This document shows, piece by piece, positions 18,575 to 27,842 of a stretch of DNA of 64,000 nt. Where the stretch lies: positions 2,356,001 to 2,420,000 of the forward strand of contig OZ244147.1 of NCBI GenBank assembly GCA_965216105.1, given 5' to 3'. The number at the start of each line of letters is the position of its first letter. Within the stretch, counting starts at the first letter, position 1. Origin of the DNA: JAALLB01 sp017643495 (GTDB taxonomy: Bacteria > Pseudomonadota > Alphaproteobacteria > Rhizobiales > Rhizobiaceae). The translations under genes were made by a program, and so were the position numbers. The notes under the pieces are model-generated. The model saw only the letters and a program-made list of their open reading frames with translations, had not been told where the DNA came from and searched no databases.

Positions 18575-19132
18575 ATGAAAATCAAGTCAATATGCGTTTA
18601 TTGCGGCTCGCAGAACGGAACAGAGCCACTTTTCATGGAATCCGCGGCACGCTTGGGAGAAGCGATGGCCAAAGCAAATGTGACCTTGGTGTATGGTGGC
18701 GGAGCGCGGGGAATCATGGGCGGCGTCTCCAATGCCGTTCGTGACCATGGCGGTATTGTACGCGGTATCATTCCCGAGTTCCTTCTGAAAAAGGAAGGCG
18801 CGGGAGAAATATCAGCGGCTGACCCCGACATTATCGTTGTTGATACCATGCATGTCAGAAAGCAGCGGATGTTTGAGCTTTCAGATGCGTTTATCGCACT
18901 GCCTGGAGGGCTTGGCACACTCGAGGAAATAGTTGAAATCATGACCTGGGCGCAATTGGGCCGCCACGACAAACCGGTTGCCTTTCTGAATCTCAACGGG
19001 TTTTGGGATCCGGTTATCAACCTGCTTGATCACATGAAGGATCACGGCTTCATACATACGGCAAACCTCGTTCGTCCAATCATAATTGATGATGTGGACG
19101 AGGTACTGGAAAAACTGTCTGACGCCTGTTGA
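18575..19132 (+). CDS. LOG family protein (TIGR00730)
   Basis: A 185-residue Rossmann-like protein of the LONELY GUY/YvdD family. Such proteins cleave ribose 5-phosphate from nucleoside monophosphates, producing cytokinin bases in plants and some bacteria. The two signature motifs are present: GGGARGIMG near residue 46-54 and PGGLGTLEE near 110-118, plus the conserved MHVRKQ (Arg and Lys). The length is typical. The physiological substrate here is unknown. The next gene follows on the same strand after about 110 bp. Confidence 0.93.
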   Translation: MKIKSICVYCGSQNGTEPLFMESAARLGEAMAKANVTLVYGGGARGIMGGVSNAVRDHGGIVRGIIPEFLLKKEGAGEISAADPDIIVVDTMHVRKQRMFELSDAFIALPGGLGTLEEIVEIMTWAQLGRHDKPVAFLNLNGFWDPVINLLDHMKDHGFIHTANLVRPIIIDDVDEVLEKLSDAC

Positions 19133-19245
19133 GTTTTCAGGTTACTTTTCCCCGGACTTCATCGTCCTGTCGTTTTTCTGAAAGCCCGGCGTCACAATAT
19201 TCTGGTCGTATTCGAGTGTTTCAATCAATGCTTCCGGAGACAAAG

Positions 19246-20460
19246 ATGCTCAGAAACGTATTCCTGGTAACGACCATACTCGTCGCCACCTCACAATCAG
19301 CTCTTGCTGAATCTGCTGGTATCCAACTTGGTCCAAGGCCGTTCTATCTGGTTGATGACATGGATGAGGGCGAACTGAAGGAAAAGCTGAAGGCGTGTTC
19401 AAAAGGGCCGTTTTCTTCATCCACATGGTCGATAGGTCATCGCGGTGCTCCGTTGCAATTCCCGGAACATACCAAGGAATCCTACATTGCAGCTTCAAGG
19501 ATGGGCGCAGGCATTATCGAGTGTGATGTTACATTCACGAAAGACAAGCAGCTTGTCTGCCGGCATGCACAAAACGACCTACACACAACAACAAACATTC
19601 TCCAGACCGGGTTAGCATCAACCTGTCATGCTTCATTCTCACCCGCTGAAGGCAATGCAGATGCCTCTGCGGAGTGCCGGACCTCGGAAATCACACTTGA
19701 GCAATTCAAAAGCCTGAATGCAAAAATGGACGCTGCAAACAAGAAGGCAAAAACCGTTGATGAGTATGTAGACGGGACTGCAGGATGGCGAACCGACCTA
19801 TACGCAACCAAGGGTACGCTCATGACCCATGCCGAGTCCATTGAGTTGATCAAGTCCCTGGGGGCAAAGTTTACGCCCGAATTGAAGTCGCCATCTGTTG
19901 AAATGCCATTTGACGGCTATACACAGGCGGACTACGCACAGGCAATGATTGACGAATACAAGGCCGCCGGAATTCCGGCTGCGGACGTATATCCGCAATC
20001 GTTCAACCTTGAGGATGTAGTTTACTGGATCAACAACGAGCCCGAGTTTGGCAAGCAGGCTGTTTATCTGGATGATTCCTATGACATCGAAGGCTGGTCA
20101 CCAATGGACGAAACCACATGGGAAAATTCCATGCAGGAACTCAAAGACATGGGAGTGAACTACATAGCCCCTCCCCTGTGGGTGCTGGTCACAACAAAGG
20201 ACGGAAAAATTGTACCCTCTGTCTATGCAGAAAAGGCACAGGAAGCAGGTCTCAACATCATCACATGGACTGCCGAACGGTCAGGATTGCTGAAAAACGG
20301 TGGCGGCTGGTATTACCAATCCATTGAGGAAGTGACGAACAATGATGGTGACGTTTACGAGTTGATGCATGTGCTGCATCAGGATGTTGGCATCAAGGGA
20401 CTTTTCTCTGACTGGCCTGCAACAACAACTCACTATGCAAATTGTTTTGGCCTGAAATAA
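19246..20460 (+). CDS. Secreted glycerophosphodiester phosphodiesterase
   Basis: This enzyme hydrolyses glycerophosphodiesters, from lipid turnover, to glycerol 3-phosphate and an alcohol. The ATG at 19246 has GGAG 7 nt upstream and starts a clear signal peptide (MLRNVFLVTTILVATSQSALA), so the mature protein is periplasmic. The GDPD active site begins SIGHRGAPLQFPEHT and continues with IIECDVTFTKD and VCRHAQNDL, supplying the His, Glu and Asp residues expected. At 404 residues it is larger than cytosolic GDPD, with an insertion of about 70 residues after the second active-site His. Confidence 0.92.
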   Translation: MLRNVFLVTTILVATSQSALAESAGIQLGPRPFYLVDDMDEGELKEKLKACSKGPFSSSTWSIGHRGAPLQFPEHTKESYIAASRMGAGIIECDVTFTKDKQLVCRHAQNDLHTTTNILQTGLASTCHASFSPAEGNADASAECRTSEITLEQFKSLNAKMDAANKKAKTVDEYVDGTAGWRTDLYATKGTLMTHAESIELIKSLGAKFTPELKSPSVEMPFDGYTQADYAQAMIDEYKAAGIPAADVYPQSFNLEDVVYWINNEPEFGKQAVYLDDSYDIEGWSPMDETTWENSMQELKDMGVNYIAPPLWVLVTTKDGKIVPSVYAEKAQEAGLNIITWTAERSGLLKNGGGWYYQSIEEVTNNDGDVYELMHVLHQDVGIKGLFSDWPATTTHYANCFGLK

Positions 20461-20483
20461 ACCGCTTACAAGCCCGGACACAT

Positions 20484-21437
20484 TTACTCTGCGGCGCTGC
20501 TGCCCCCGGCCTGGCCCGGGGCAGTTTCACTCTGCATACGCTTTCCGGTCAGTGACCAGGAGTAGAATGCAAGCGCTATCCAGATCATTGCAAAGGCCAG
20601 CCACTGCCATTGGCTGATCGGTTCCTTGAAGATGAAAAGGCCAATCAGGAAAATCATGGTTGGAGCGATGTATTGCATCATGCCAATGGTTGCCAAACGC
20701 AGCCTTTTTGCCCCGCTTGCATAAAGGATCAAGGGAATGGATGTCGCTGGCCCTGCAAGTATAAGAAGCAAATTGTCCGTTCCCGAACCTGCCAGGAAAG
20801 ACGAGGCGCCATCAGCAAGCAATACAAGAACATAGATTGCTCCGAACGGAAACATCAGGATGACCTCAACCAGAAAGCCCTGGGCCGGACCGACATCCAC
20901 GGTTTTGCGAAGCAGGCCATACAGGGCAAAGGTGCCAGCAAGCCAAAGGCTGATCCAGGGTACCTCGCCAGACAGTACTGACAGCAACAGAACCGCACAA
21001 AAAGCAATTGCTATGGCGATCAGTTGCAGGCGGTTGAAACGCTCGCCCAGAAAAATTGCTCCCATCGCAACGCTCACCAGGGGATTAATGTAGTAGGCGA
21101 GCGCCGTATCAATGGTGCGATCCACGGAAATCGCCCAGATGAAAACACCCCAGTTGAGACTGATAATTGTTGCGCAGATGAACAATATTCCAAGTTTTCT
21201 CGGAGAACGCATCGCAGGCAAGACGTCCCCTGTTCGCCCCATTGCCCACAAGATTGCAACGGCAACAGGCAAAGACCACACGACGCGGTGTGCGGTCACT
21301 TCCACTGCATCAATGTGAGAAGTTGCTTTCCAGAAAAGTGCAAGCACCCCCCAGATAAGAAAGGCGGATAGGGCAAAGAAAAACCCGGCACGCGATTCAT
21401 CACCCGTGGAAGGGGTGACCGGTGGCTTTACATTCAT
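20484..21437 (-). CDS. rarD: RarD-like EamA family transporter
   Basis: A 317-residue inner-membrane protein with about ten hydrophobic helices arranged as two EamA repeats. The opening ESRAGFFFALSAFLIWGV and the YINPL and QYIAPT segments match the RarD branch of the drug/metabolite transporter superfamily. Substrate unknown. Its ATG overlaps the cimA stop as ATGA, placing it last in a four-gene operon led by cysS. It converges with the glycerophosphodiesterase gene over a 23-bp gap. Confidence 0.92.
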   Translation of the reverse strand: MNVKPPVTPSTGDESRAGFFFALSAFLIWGVLALFWKATSHIDAVEVTAHRVVWSLPVAVAILWAMGRTGDVLPAMRSPRKLGILFICATIISLNWGVFIWAISVDRTIDTALAYYINPLVSVAMGAIFLGERFNRLQLIAIAIAFCAVLLLSVLSGEVPWISLWLAGTFALYGLLRKTVDVGPAQGFLVEVILMFPFGAIYVLVLLADGASSFLAGSGTDNLLLILAGPATSIPLILYASGAKRLRLATIGMMQYIAPTMIFLIGLFIFKEPISQWQWLAFAMIWIALAFYSWSLTGKRMQSETAPGQAGGSSAAE

Positions 21438-23026
21438 GTTTTACCCGGCTTGGAAAGTTTGAAATTGATGGAGTCAATCAACGCCTGGAAGGATGCATCA
21501 ATGATATTGTCTGAAACCCCAACAGTAGTCCAGATTTGTCCTGCCGCATCCATGGAATCAATAAGAACGCGAGTAATGGCTTCCGTACCGCCATTCAGTA
21601 TCCGGACCTTGTAATCCACGAGTTCAAGATCATCGATCTGATCCTGAAATTTTCCAAGGTCCTTGCGGAGCGCATTGTCAAGAGCGTTGACCGGCCCCTG
21701 GCCTTCCGCCACCGAGAGTACGGCTTCCCCGTCTACAGTGAGTTTGACGACCGCCTCTGACACTGTAATCACATCTCCGATGGCATTGAAGCGGCGCTCA
21801 ACCTGTACGCGGAAACTGTCTACCTTGAAGAATTCCGGGACGGTGCCGAGATACCGTCTGGCCAGCAACTCAAAGCTTGCATCAGCAGCCTCATAGGCAA
21901 ATCCGGCCGCTTCGCGTTCCTTTACAACGGCTATAAGGGTATCGAGATTGGGGTCCGACTTGTCGACGGAAATGCCTCTCCTTGCCAGCATGTCGATGAA
22001 ATTTGACTTGCCACCCTGATCGGAAACCATGACGCGACGCGTATTTCCTACAGTTTCCGGTGGAACGTGTTCGTAGGTTTCAGGTTCTTTCAGGATGGCC
22101 GAAGCATGGATCCCGGCCTTGGTGGCAAAGGCAGAAGACCCGACATAAGGTGATTGACTGAGCGGGGCACGGTTCAGCATCTCATCAAAGCGATGTGAAA
22201 TCCGGGTAAGGTCCTGAAGTTTGTCGGCCTTTATTCCGATTTCAAATTTGTCTGCATATGCAGGTTTCAGGGCAAGTGTCGGGATCAGGGTTACGAGATT
22301 GGCATTTCCACACCGCTCTCCGATACCGTTCAAGGTGCCCTGTATCTGGCGTACTCCTGCCCTGATGGCAGCCAATGAATTTGCAACAGCCTGCCCGGTA
22401 TCATCATGGGCATGTATACCCAGAAATTCTCCGGGGATGTGCTGTTGCACCTGATGAACAATGGTCTCGATTTCATCAGGCTGGGTACCACCATTTGTGT
22501 CGCAAAGAACCACCCATCGAGCGCCCGCCTTGAAGGCTTCTGTTGCGCATTGCAGCGCATATTCGGGGTTGGCCCTGTAACCATCAAAGAAATGCTCGCA
22601 ATCCACCATGACTTCCTGTCCAGCTTCCTTTGCAGCTTCAACAGATACCTTTACGCAGGCAAGGTTTTCTTCGTTCGTCGTACCCAGCGCAACCTTGACG
22701 TGATAATCCCAGGCTTTCGCCACAAAGCACGTGGCATCCGTACTGGCCTGGAGAAGCGCAGCAAGTCCGGGGTCATTGGACGCAGAAATACCCGGTCGCT
22801 TGGTCATGCCGAAGCCTACAAACCCTGCCTTCTGCGTTCTCTTGCGCGAGAAAAACTCGGTGTCAGTGGGATTGGCGCCGGGATATCCCCCTTCCACGTA
22901 ATCAACGCCGAGTTCGTCCAGCATTTCAGCAATCAAAACCTTGTCCTGAACCGAAAAGTCTATTCCGGGCGTCTGCTGACCATCCCTGAGCGTGGTATCG
23001 AAAAGGAATATACGTTCACGGCTCAT
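21434..23026 (-). CDS. cimA: Citramalate synthase
   Basis: CimA condenses pyruvate and acetyl-CoA to (R)-citramalate, feeding 2-oxobutyrate and isoleucine synthesis independently of threonine. The HMGL-like TIM barrel starts with LFDTTLRDGQQTPG and holds the metal site HAHDD. The C-terminal regulatory LeuA-dimer domain occupies about 390-525. The ATG at 23026 (MSRERIFLFD, 530 residues) overlaps the upstream stop as ATGA, which decides against the longer start at 23041. A 2-isopropylmalate synthase role is the alternative, but the whole-length pattern fits the CimA branch. Confidence 0.93.
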   Translation of the reverse strand: MSRERIFLFDTTLRDGQQTPGIDFSVQDKVLIAEMLDELGVDYVEGGYPGANPTDTEFFSRKRTQKAGFVGFGMTKRPGISASNDPGLAALLQASTDATCFVAKAWDYHVKVALGTTNEENLACVKVSVEAAKEAGQEVMVDCEHFFDGYRANPEYALQCATEAFKAGARWVVLCDTNGGTQPDEIETIVHQVQQHIPGEFLGIHAHDDTGQAVANSLAAIRAGVRQIQGTLNGIGERCGNANLVTLIPTLALKPAYADKFEIGIKADKLQDLTRISHRFDEMLNRAPLSQSPYVGSSAFATKAGIHASAILKEPETYEHVPPETVGNTRRVMVSDQGGKSNFIDMLARRGISVDKSDPNLDTLIAVVKEREAAGFAYEAADASFELLARRYLGTVPEFFKVDSFRVQVERRFNAIGDVITVSEAVVKLTVDGEAVLSVAEGQGPVNALDNALRKDLGKFQDQIDDLELVDYKVRILNGGTEAITRVLIDSMDAAGQIWTTVGVSDNIIDASFQALIDSINFKLSKPGKT

Positions 23027-23490
23027 TGCTTCACTTTCCATGTGTCCGTTGGATGATCAGGATGCTGGTTGGAGACAATCCCCGCGTTCCATTCATCATT
23101 GTCCTTTTTGCATTCCGAAGAGGCTTCCGGGATCTCGTGAAGTTTCATGGAGACCTCGAGGCGATCATTCACATTGGCATGATAATCGACACTTACAATC
23201 GTCGGGTCATCGAGCGTTGGAATGGCAAGCTCGATCTCGTCGCCGGTTTCCAGCACAAGCGGTGTACCGCATACCGCACAGAACACCCGGTTGCTGACAT
23301 TGGATGATGCAAAGCGTGCAGGCTTGCCGCGCACCCACTCAAAACCCTCTGCGACAACGAGGGGGGCGAAGTAATTGCCCATGGCTTTCTGGCACATGCG
23401 GCAATGGCAAATCGATGCGCGACCCAGCTTTTCCAACTGGTATCGCATCGTGCCGCACTGGCAACCTCCGGTTATCAGTTTTTCGGTCAC
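23023..23490 (-). CDS. GFA/CENP-V family zinc protein
   Basis: A 155-residue protein with the zinc-binding cysteines of the glutathione-dependent formaldehyde-activating (GFA) family: GGCQCG near the N-terminus, CHCRMCQKAMG in the middle and CAVCGTPL later. The family is broad, and few members truly act on S-hydroxymethylglutathione, so the function is open. The GTG start overlaps the cysS stop as GTGA, and its stop overlaps cimA, so it is co-transcribed and probably translationally coupled. Confidence 0.9.
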   Translation of the reverse strand: MTEKLITGGCQCGTMRYQLEKLGRASICHCRMCQKAMGNYFAPLVVAEGFEWVRGKPARFASSNVSNRVFCAVCGTPLVLETGDEIELAIPTLDDPTIVSVDYHANVNDRLEVSMKLHEIPEASSECKKDNDEWNAGIVSNQHPDHPTDTWKVKQ

Positions 23491-25127
23491 CGTTTCACTT
23501 CCCAGGTTGTTACGCGTTCGCCTGTTTCCGAGTCTTTTGAATCCTTTAGCTGGATTCCCTGAGACGCCAGTTCATCACGAATTCTATCTGCTTCAGCGAA
23601 GTTTTTGTCGTTCAGTGCCTTGAGACGCTGGGTGACCAACCCCGAAATGTCAGCTTCTGGTGAAACTTCATATGAAATACTTCCATTTGCATGAAGCTCC
23701 ACCTCCACTCCCTGGTCAGACAATTCCTCTACTAGTGAGGCGGATGTTTCTTCCGAATTGTTGGCTGATGCAATTCTCAGGTCATCCAGCAATTTCATCA
23801 AGTGTGGCTTTGCAAGCTTTTTGCCATGGCCCAGGAAAATTCCCTCTATATAAGAAAACAGCCGATGTCCCCTGATCAATCCAAGCGCTTCCAGATTGTG
23901 CATTAAATCGGATTGTGCTTGTTCACTGCCTTTTCTTGCTTTTGCCAACAGTTTGTCGAGAGCTGCCCTGACCTCGGAAGTATTTAACTCGTCACAGAGC
24001 AAATTCTTTATTTCATCTGTTAATACCGCAGGGCTTCCAACAGCATGTCTTGAAATTGCCTCTTGTTCAGCAGTTGTCGATACAAGTGCAAGTGCATAAT
24101 CTTTAAGTTTGTCATTCGCTTCCTGAAGCCCGGAAAGGGTCCAGTCGATTGGCTCACGATAGTGGGTTGAGAGCATGAAAAACTTCAAGACCTCTCCCAA
24201 CCACATCCGGCCACCAAATTTCTGCGTATTTAAAAGATCCTGGATTGTCACGAAGTTTCCTTCGGACTTGGACATCTTCTTTCCCTCTACCTGCAGGTAG
24301 CCGTTGTGCATCCAGTAATTGGCCATGCAGTCTGAACCGTGGGCGCAGCGCGATTGCGCAATCTCGTTTTCATGGTGCGGGAAAATGAGATCGAGGCCAC
24401 CGCCATGAATGTCGAATGTTTCGCCGAGATGGAATTTCGACATGACGGAGCATTCGATGTGCCAACCGGGCCGGCCATGGATTTGCTCGCCATTGAACGT
24501 GCCCTGCCAGCCAGGTTCATGCTCCCGGGATTCTTTCCAAAGCACGAAATCGCCCGGGTTTTCCTTGTGCGCCTCCACAGCCACCCGGGCACCGGCTTGC
24601 TGGTCTTCCAGCTTGCGATTGGAAAGCTGGCCATACTCGGCCATTGAGGAAACACGGAACAACACTTCCCTGCCCTGCTCACCCTCAGCCACATAGGCAT
24701 GCCCCTTGTCCAGCAATGTCTGGATCATGGATGCCATACCCTCGATATGCTCCGTGGCACGGGGCTCGTGCGTAGGCTCAAGACAACCGAGCGCCCTTAC
24801 ATCATCGTGAAACTGGTTCGCTGTTTTCTCAGTTACATTGCGTATGGCTTCGTTCAAAGGAAGGTCGGGATAATCGCGCAGCGCACGTGCGTTTATCTTG
24901 TCGTCGACATCCGTGATATTTCGTACATAGGTGACATGTTCCTCGCCGTACAGATGACGCAACAGGCGATACAGCACATCAAAGACGATCACCGGCCTTG
25001 CATTGCCGATATGAGCATAGTCATAGACGGTGGGGCCGCACACATACATACGCACATTATCAGGGTCTTCTGGCCGGAAGACCTCTTTCTTTCTGGTCAA
25101 CGTATTGTACAGCTTAAGTTCAGGCAT
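23487..25127 (-). CDS. cysS: Cysteinyl-tRNA synthetase
   Basis: A class I aminoacyl-tRNA synthetase that charges tRNA-Cys. HIGN lies at residues 39-42 after zinc-ligand Cys30 (VCGPTVYDYA), and KMSKS is present as KKMSKSEGNF. I chose ATG 25127 (MPELKLYNTLT) over the TTG at 25142 because conservation begins there. The protein is 546 residues, about 80 longer than the Escherichia coli enzyme; the extra length is in the C-terminal anticodon-binding region (about 400-500), where a low-similarity insertion with a SYEVSPEADIS stretch occurs. It leads the cysS-GFA-cimA-rarD operon. Confidence 0.95.
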   Translation of the reverse strand: MPELKLYNTLTRKKEVFRPEDPDNVRMYVCGPTVYDYAHIGNARPVIVFDVLYRLLRHLYGEEHVTYVRNITDVDDKINARALRDYPDLPLNEAIRNVTEKTANQFHDDVRALGCLEPTHEPRATEHIEGMASMIQTLLDKGHAYVAEGEQGREVLFRVSSMAEYGQLSNRKLEDQQAGARVAVEAHKENPGDFVLWKESREHEPGWQGTFNGEQIHGRPGWHIECSVMSKFHLGETFDIHGGGLDLIFPHHENEIAQSRCAHGSDCMANYWMHNGYLQVEGKKMSKSEGNFVTIQDLLNTQKFGGRMWLGEVLKFFMLSTHYREPIDWTLSGLQEANDKLKDYALALVSTTAEQEAISRHAVGSPAVLTDEIKNLLCDELNTSEVRAALDKLLAKARKGSEQAQSDLMHNLEALGLIRGHRLFSYIEGIFLGHGKKLAKPHLMKLLDDLRIASANNSEETSASLVEELSDQGVEVELHANGSISYEVSPEADISGLVTQRLKALNDKNFAEADRIRDELASQGIQLKDSKDSETGERVTTWEVKR

Positions 25128-25304
25128 GCGCCAAATCCCCAACAGATCCGCCGGCGGGTCCGGCGCATTCCAATTTGTCAGAGGACATGAACAACCAGAC
25201 CAGCGTAGCGCTAGTTCTTAATGCAACCGGTAATACAAATGACCTTTGCAGGTCTTGTGAAGGTCGTGTTCATGGGGAACTTATGCTGCGAAAGCTGGCC
25301 CGGG

Positions 25305-25919
25305 TCAACCCGCAAACAGGGGCTTCAGCAACAAGACAGCCAGCAGCAGCATGATTGCAGCAATCAACACATCAAGAATCTGCCAGGCTCTGGGATTTGC
25401 AAACACGGGGACAAGAAGGCGTGCCCCATACCCAAGGCCGAAGAACCACACGAATGATGCGGACATGGCGCCAATCGCATAGACAAGACGGGCATTTCCT
25501 TCAAAACTTGCCGAGAGACCGCCTACCAGAAGAACCGTATCAAGATACACGTGCGGATTAAGAAATGTGAATGCCAGGCATGTGGCTATTGCAGCCTTCA
25601 GACTTCCAGCTTCGCGACCGCTTGCCTCCATCGTTTCAGGGTTTCTGGACCTCTGAAATGCAACCCAAGCATACCAGAACAGGAAACCTGCCCCGCCCAA
25701 ACGAATTGCCGCAAGAAGAAGCGGAGAGCGTTCTATAAAAACCCCTACCCCGGCAACGCCTGCTGCAATCAGCAATGCATCCGAAAGGGCACAAATGAGA
25801 CAAAGGACAAAAACATGCTGCCCCAGCAATCCCTGGCGGAGAATGAAGGCATTTTGCGCGCCGATAGCAATGATGAGAGAACCGCCAAGCGTGAAGCCGG
25901 TTATGAGTGGGGCAAGCAT
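25305..25919 (-). CDS. LysE/ArgO family amino-acid exporter
   Basis: About 204 residues with six hydrophobic helices. The signature GGSLIIAIGAQNAFILRQGL of the LysE/ArgO branch lies in the first helices, followed by CALSDALLIAAGVAGVG and FLNPHVYLDT. Such proteins export lysine, arginine or related basic amino acids. The ATG at 25919 begins at the family's usual N-terminus; a TTG at 25934 has no ribosome binding site. No LysG/ArgP-type regulator is adjacent. Confidence 0.92.
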   Translation of the reverse strand: MLAPLITGFTLGGSLIIAIGAQNAFILRQGLLGQHVFVLCLICALSDALLIAAGVAGVGVFIERSPLLLAAIRLGGAGFLFWYAWVAFQRSRNPETMEASGREAGSLKAAIATCLAFTFLNPHVYLDTVLLVGGLSASFEGNARLVYAIGAMSASFVWFFGLGYGARLLVPVFANPRAWQILDVLIAAIMLLLAVLLLKPLFAG

Positions 25920-25970
25920 CAAGTCAATTTCCAATGAGGCCGGGGAGTTGCTGTAACCTGTCGTGTCTCA

Positions 25971-26717
25971 TCAAAATAGATCCAGTTGATCAGTTGAGTG
26001 GGCCTTTTTCTTTTCGGAAACAGGTTTACCTGTCGATTCCGCTTTGCCCGGAGCCTGAACATCAGGCCCGCGATTGGTCACCTTGTTGATCCTGTCGCTA
26101 ACGGCAATGGCTTCGAAAAACCCTTCCCGGGCCGGCGCCAACAAGTCCTGAACGTCCCTTGGTTCAACCGTTTTGCAATCAAGCCAGCGATCGAAATCCT
26201 CCGGCTGGATTACTACAGGCATACGATGGTGAATATTGCCTATCTGGGCATTGGACTGGGTTGTCAGGATACAGCCTGTATCAATTTCGCTACCATCACT
26301 ACCCTGCCAGGTTTCAACCAACCCCGCAAAACATACCGTCCCGCCATTGGACGGCCGTATCCAGTGTGCCTGTTTCGGGAGGGATTTGTCGCCCGGGCGA
26401 TACCACTCATAGAAGCCGGACGCAGGAATGAGAACACGCCGGTGCCGCATCGCTGTTTTGAAAGAAGCTTTCTGCATGGCTGTTTCAGAACGGGCATTAA
26501 GCAGGAGTGTGAAATCGTCGGGATCCTTGACCCAGTGCGGTATCAAGCCCCAACGAACCAGTTTTGCCTCACGCTCACCATTTGCGCCTATCCCCACTGT
26601 GAAGACAGGCTGGGTTGGCGCAATATTGTACAATGGGGGGAATTCGAAGACAGCTTCCAGACCGAACAGCTCAGCCAATTCTTCCGGACTTGCCATCAAG
26701 GCATATCTGCCGCACAT
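25971..26717 (-). CDS. SRAP domain protein (YedK/HMCES family)
   Basis: This family protects abasic sites in single-stranded DNA by forming a covalent thiazolidine link through the N-terminal Cys. Cys2 is present (MCGRYAL), with YNIAPTQP, the NARSET loop, IPASGFYEWY containing the active-site Glu, and the HHRMPVVI histidine region. Length is 248 residues, normal for the family. The C-terminal 30 residues are polar and Lys-rich. Direct repeats lie just upstream, described separately. Confidence 0.94.
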   Translation of the reverse strand: MCGRYALMASPEELAELFGLEAVFEFPPLYNIAPTQPVFTVGIGANGEREAKLVRWGLIPHWVKDPDDFTLLLNARSETAMQKASFKTAMRHRRVLIPASGFYEWYRPGDKSLPKQAHWIRPSNGGTVCFAGLVETWQGSDGSEIDTGCILTTQSNAQIGNIHHRMPVVIQPEDFDRWLDCKTVEPRDVQDLLAPAREGFFEAIAVSDRINKVTNRGPDVQAPGKAESTGKPVSEKKKAHSTDQLDLF

Positions 26718-26739
26718 ACAAGCTGTTCCATTCGTTCAG

Positions 26740-26773
26740 AAACTGATTCAGGAAGATCATAAACTGATTCAGG
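26740..26773. repeat. 13-bp direct repeat upstream of the SRAP gene
   Basis: AAACTGATTCAGG occurs exactly twice, at 26740-26752 and 26761-26773, two helical turns apart (21 bp). It lies in the 94-bp gap between the divergent SRAP and Nudix genes. A degenerate third copy (GAAGCTGATTTG) follows near 26787. It could be a tandem regulator site or a small duplication. Confidence 0.6.
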
Positions 26774-26811
26774 TTGTGGCTGGCAAGAAGCTGATTTGAA
26801 AGCATTTTCTT

Positions 26812-27237
26812 ATGAACAGAAAACCTACAACCGGAGCCAGCATGATTGTTCTTTCCAAGGAAAAAATCTTGCTGATCCAACGAGGCAAGGAGCCTTTCAA
26901 GGGTGCATGGTCCCTACCTGGTGGCAGTCACGAATACGGGGAAACACTGGAAGAATGCGCAATTCGTGAGTTGCGAGAGGAAACAGGTATTGAAGCAATA
27001 CGTGTCGGTTTCCTCAAAATGCGTGACCGGATAACACGCGATGAAACCGGCAAAGTCATTTATCACTACGTGCTGGCAACATATCAGGCACATGAATATG
27101 CAGGTGAGCCAAGAGCACAAGATGATGCCATGGACGTCGGCTGGTTCAGCTATCCGGAATTATTGGAACTGGAAACCACAAGCGGGCTTGCCCCCTTTCT
27201 GGCCGAAACGCTTGGCCCGGATTTCACGGGACCGTAA
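26812..27237 (+). CDS. Nudix hydrolase
   Basis: A 141-residue single-domain Nudix protein. The box G-x5-E-x7-RE-L-x-EE-x-G-I is intact from Gly38 to Ile60, including the metal-binding REETG glutamates, so it should be an active pyrophosphohydrolase. The sequence ahead of the box (WSLPGGSHEYGE) and the ending with a D(A)MDVGWF motif resemble the MutT/ADP-ribose-like groups, but the substrate cannot be decided. It starts a rightward gene run that ends in the NAD regulator gene. Confidence 0.92.
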   Translation: MNRKPTTGASMIVLSKEKILLIQRGKEPFKGAWSLPGGSHEYGETLEECAIRELREETGIEAIRVGFLKMRDRITRDETGKVIYHYVLATYQAHEYAGEPRAQDDAMDVGWFSYPELLELETTSGLAPFLAETLGPDFTGP

Positions 27238-27324
27238 CGATAGAGACCTTCGAACCATGTTGCTTTCGCGAGCCGGCTCAAGCAAAGTGAATATCCGCAA
27301 CCAATTGCTTAAAAAGACTGACCG

Positions 27325-27753
27325 ATGAGATTCAGGAACACCCTGCTGCTCGCCTGCATGCTGACAACATCTAGCCTGATGTTTCCTGCAATTGCGCAAG
27401 AGACGGATGCACCCCAGGAAGACGACAACAAGCAACAGATCAAGGTTCTGCCGCCGGCCTACGACGAGCAGATGATGCGTTTGTCGGAAATTTTGGGCTC
27501 ACTCCATTATCTGCGCGAATTGTGCGGTGCCAATGAAGGGCAATTATGGCGCCGAAAAATGCAGGAACTTATTGAAACCGAGGAACCCACGCCTGAACGC
27601 CGGGCAGAAATGACCAGTCGTTTCAACCGCGGTTTCCGTGCATTTCGCGAAACCTATCGCGATTGCACTGATGCAGCTCTGGAAGCCAACAATCGCTATA
27701 TTTTCGAGGGAACCAAACTTTCCAGTGAAATCCCCACACGGTACGGGCGTTAA
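27325..27753 (+). CDS. TIGR02301 family exported protein
   Basis: A 142-residue protein with an N-terminal signal peptide (MRFRNTLLLACMLTTSSLMF, cleavage near PAIAQ). The mature part contains YDEQMMRLSEILGSLHYLRELCG and FNRGFRAFRETYRDC, the conserved core of the alphaproteobacterial TIGR02301 family, including two cysteines that could pair in the periplasm. No function is established. The sequence shows a small, helical periplasmic protein. Confidence 0.85.
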   Translation: MRFRNTLLLACMLTTSSLMFPAIAQETDAPQEDDNKQQIKVLPPAYDEQMMRLSEILGSLHYLRELCGANEGQLWRRKMQELIETEEPTPERRAEMTSRFNRGFRAFRETYRDCTDAALEANNRYIFEGTKLSSEIPTRYGR

Positions 27754-27842
27754 CCATTTGTGAATTCTTGTGACAAGGGGTCGTGTATTTTTCTGCCGTA
27801 TGGCATATCAAATACATGCAAAGTGACCTTTACGAGTAGAAA

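Noticed and set aside
25241..25254. Inverted repeat GACCT-TTGC-AGGTC upstream of cysS
   Set aside because: Only 5-bp arms and no T-run or promoter alignment; chance cannot be excluded.
26725..26737. LexA-like site GTTC-N5-GTTC at the SRAP start
   Set aside because: Alphaproteobacterial LexA sites have a 7-nt spacer; the 5-nt spacing does not fit.
25998..26762. 254-codon plus-strand frame opposite the SRAP gene
   Set aside because: SRAP is well conserved with its catalytic Cys2 in the other strand; this frame is antisense.
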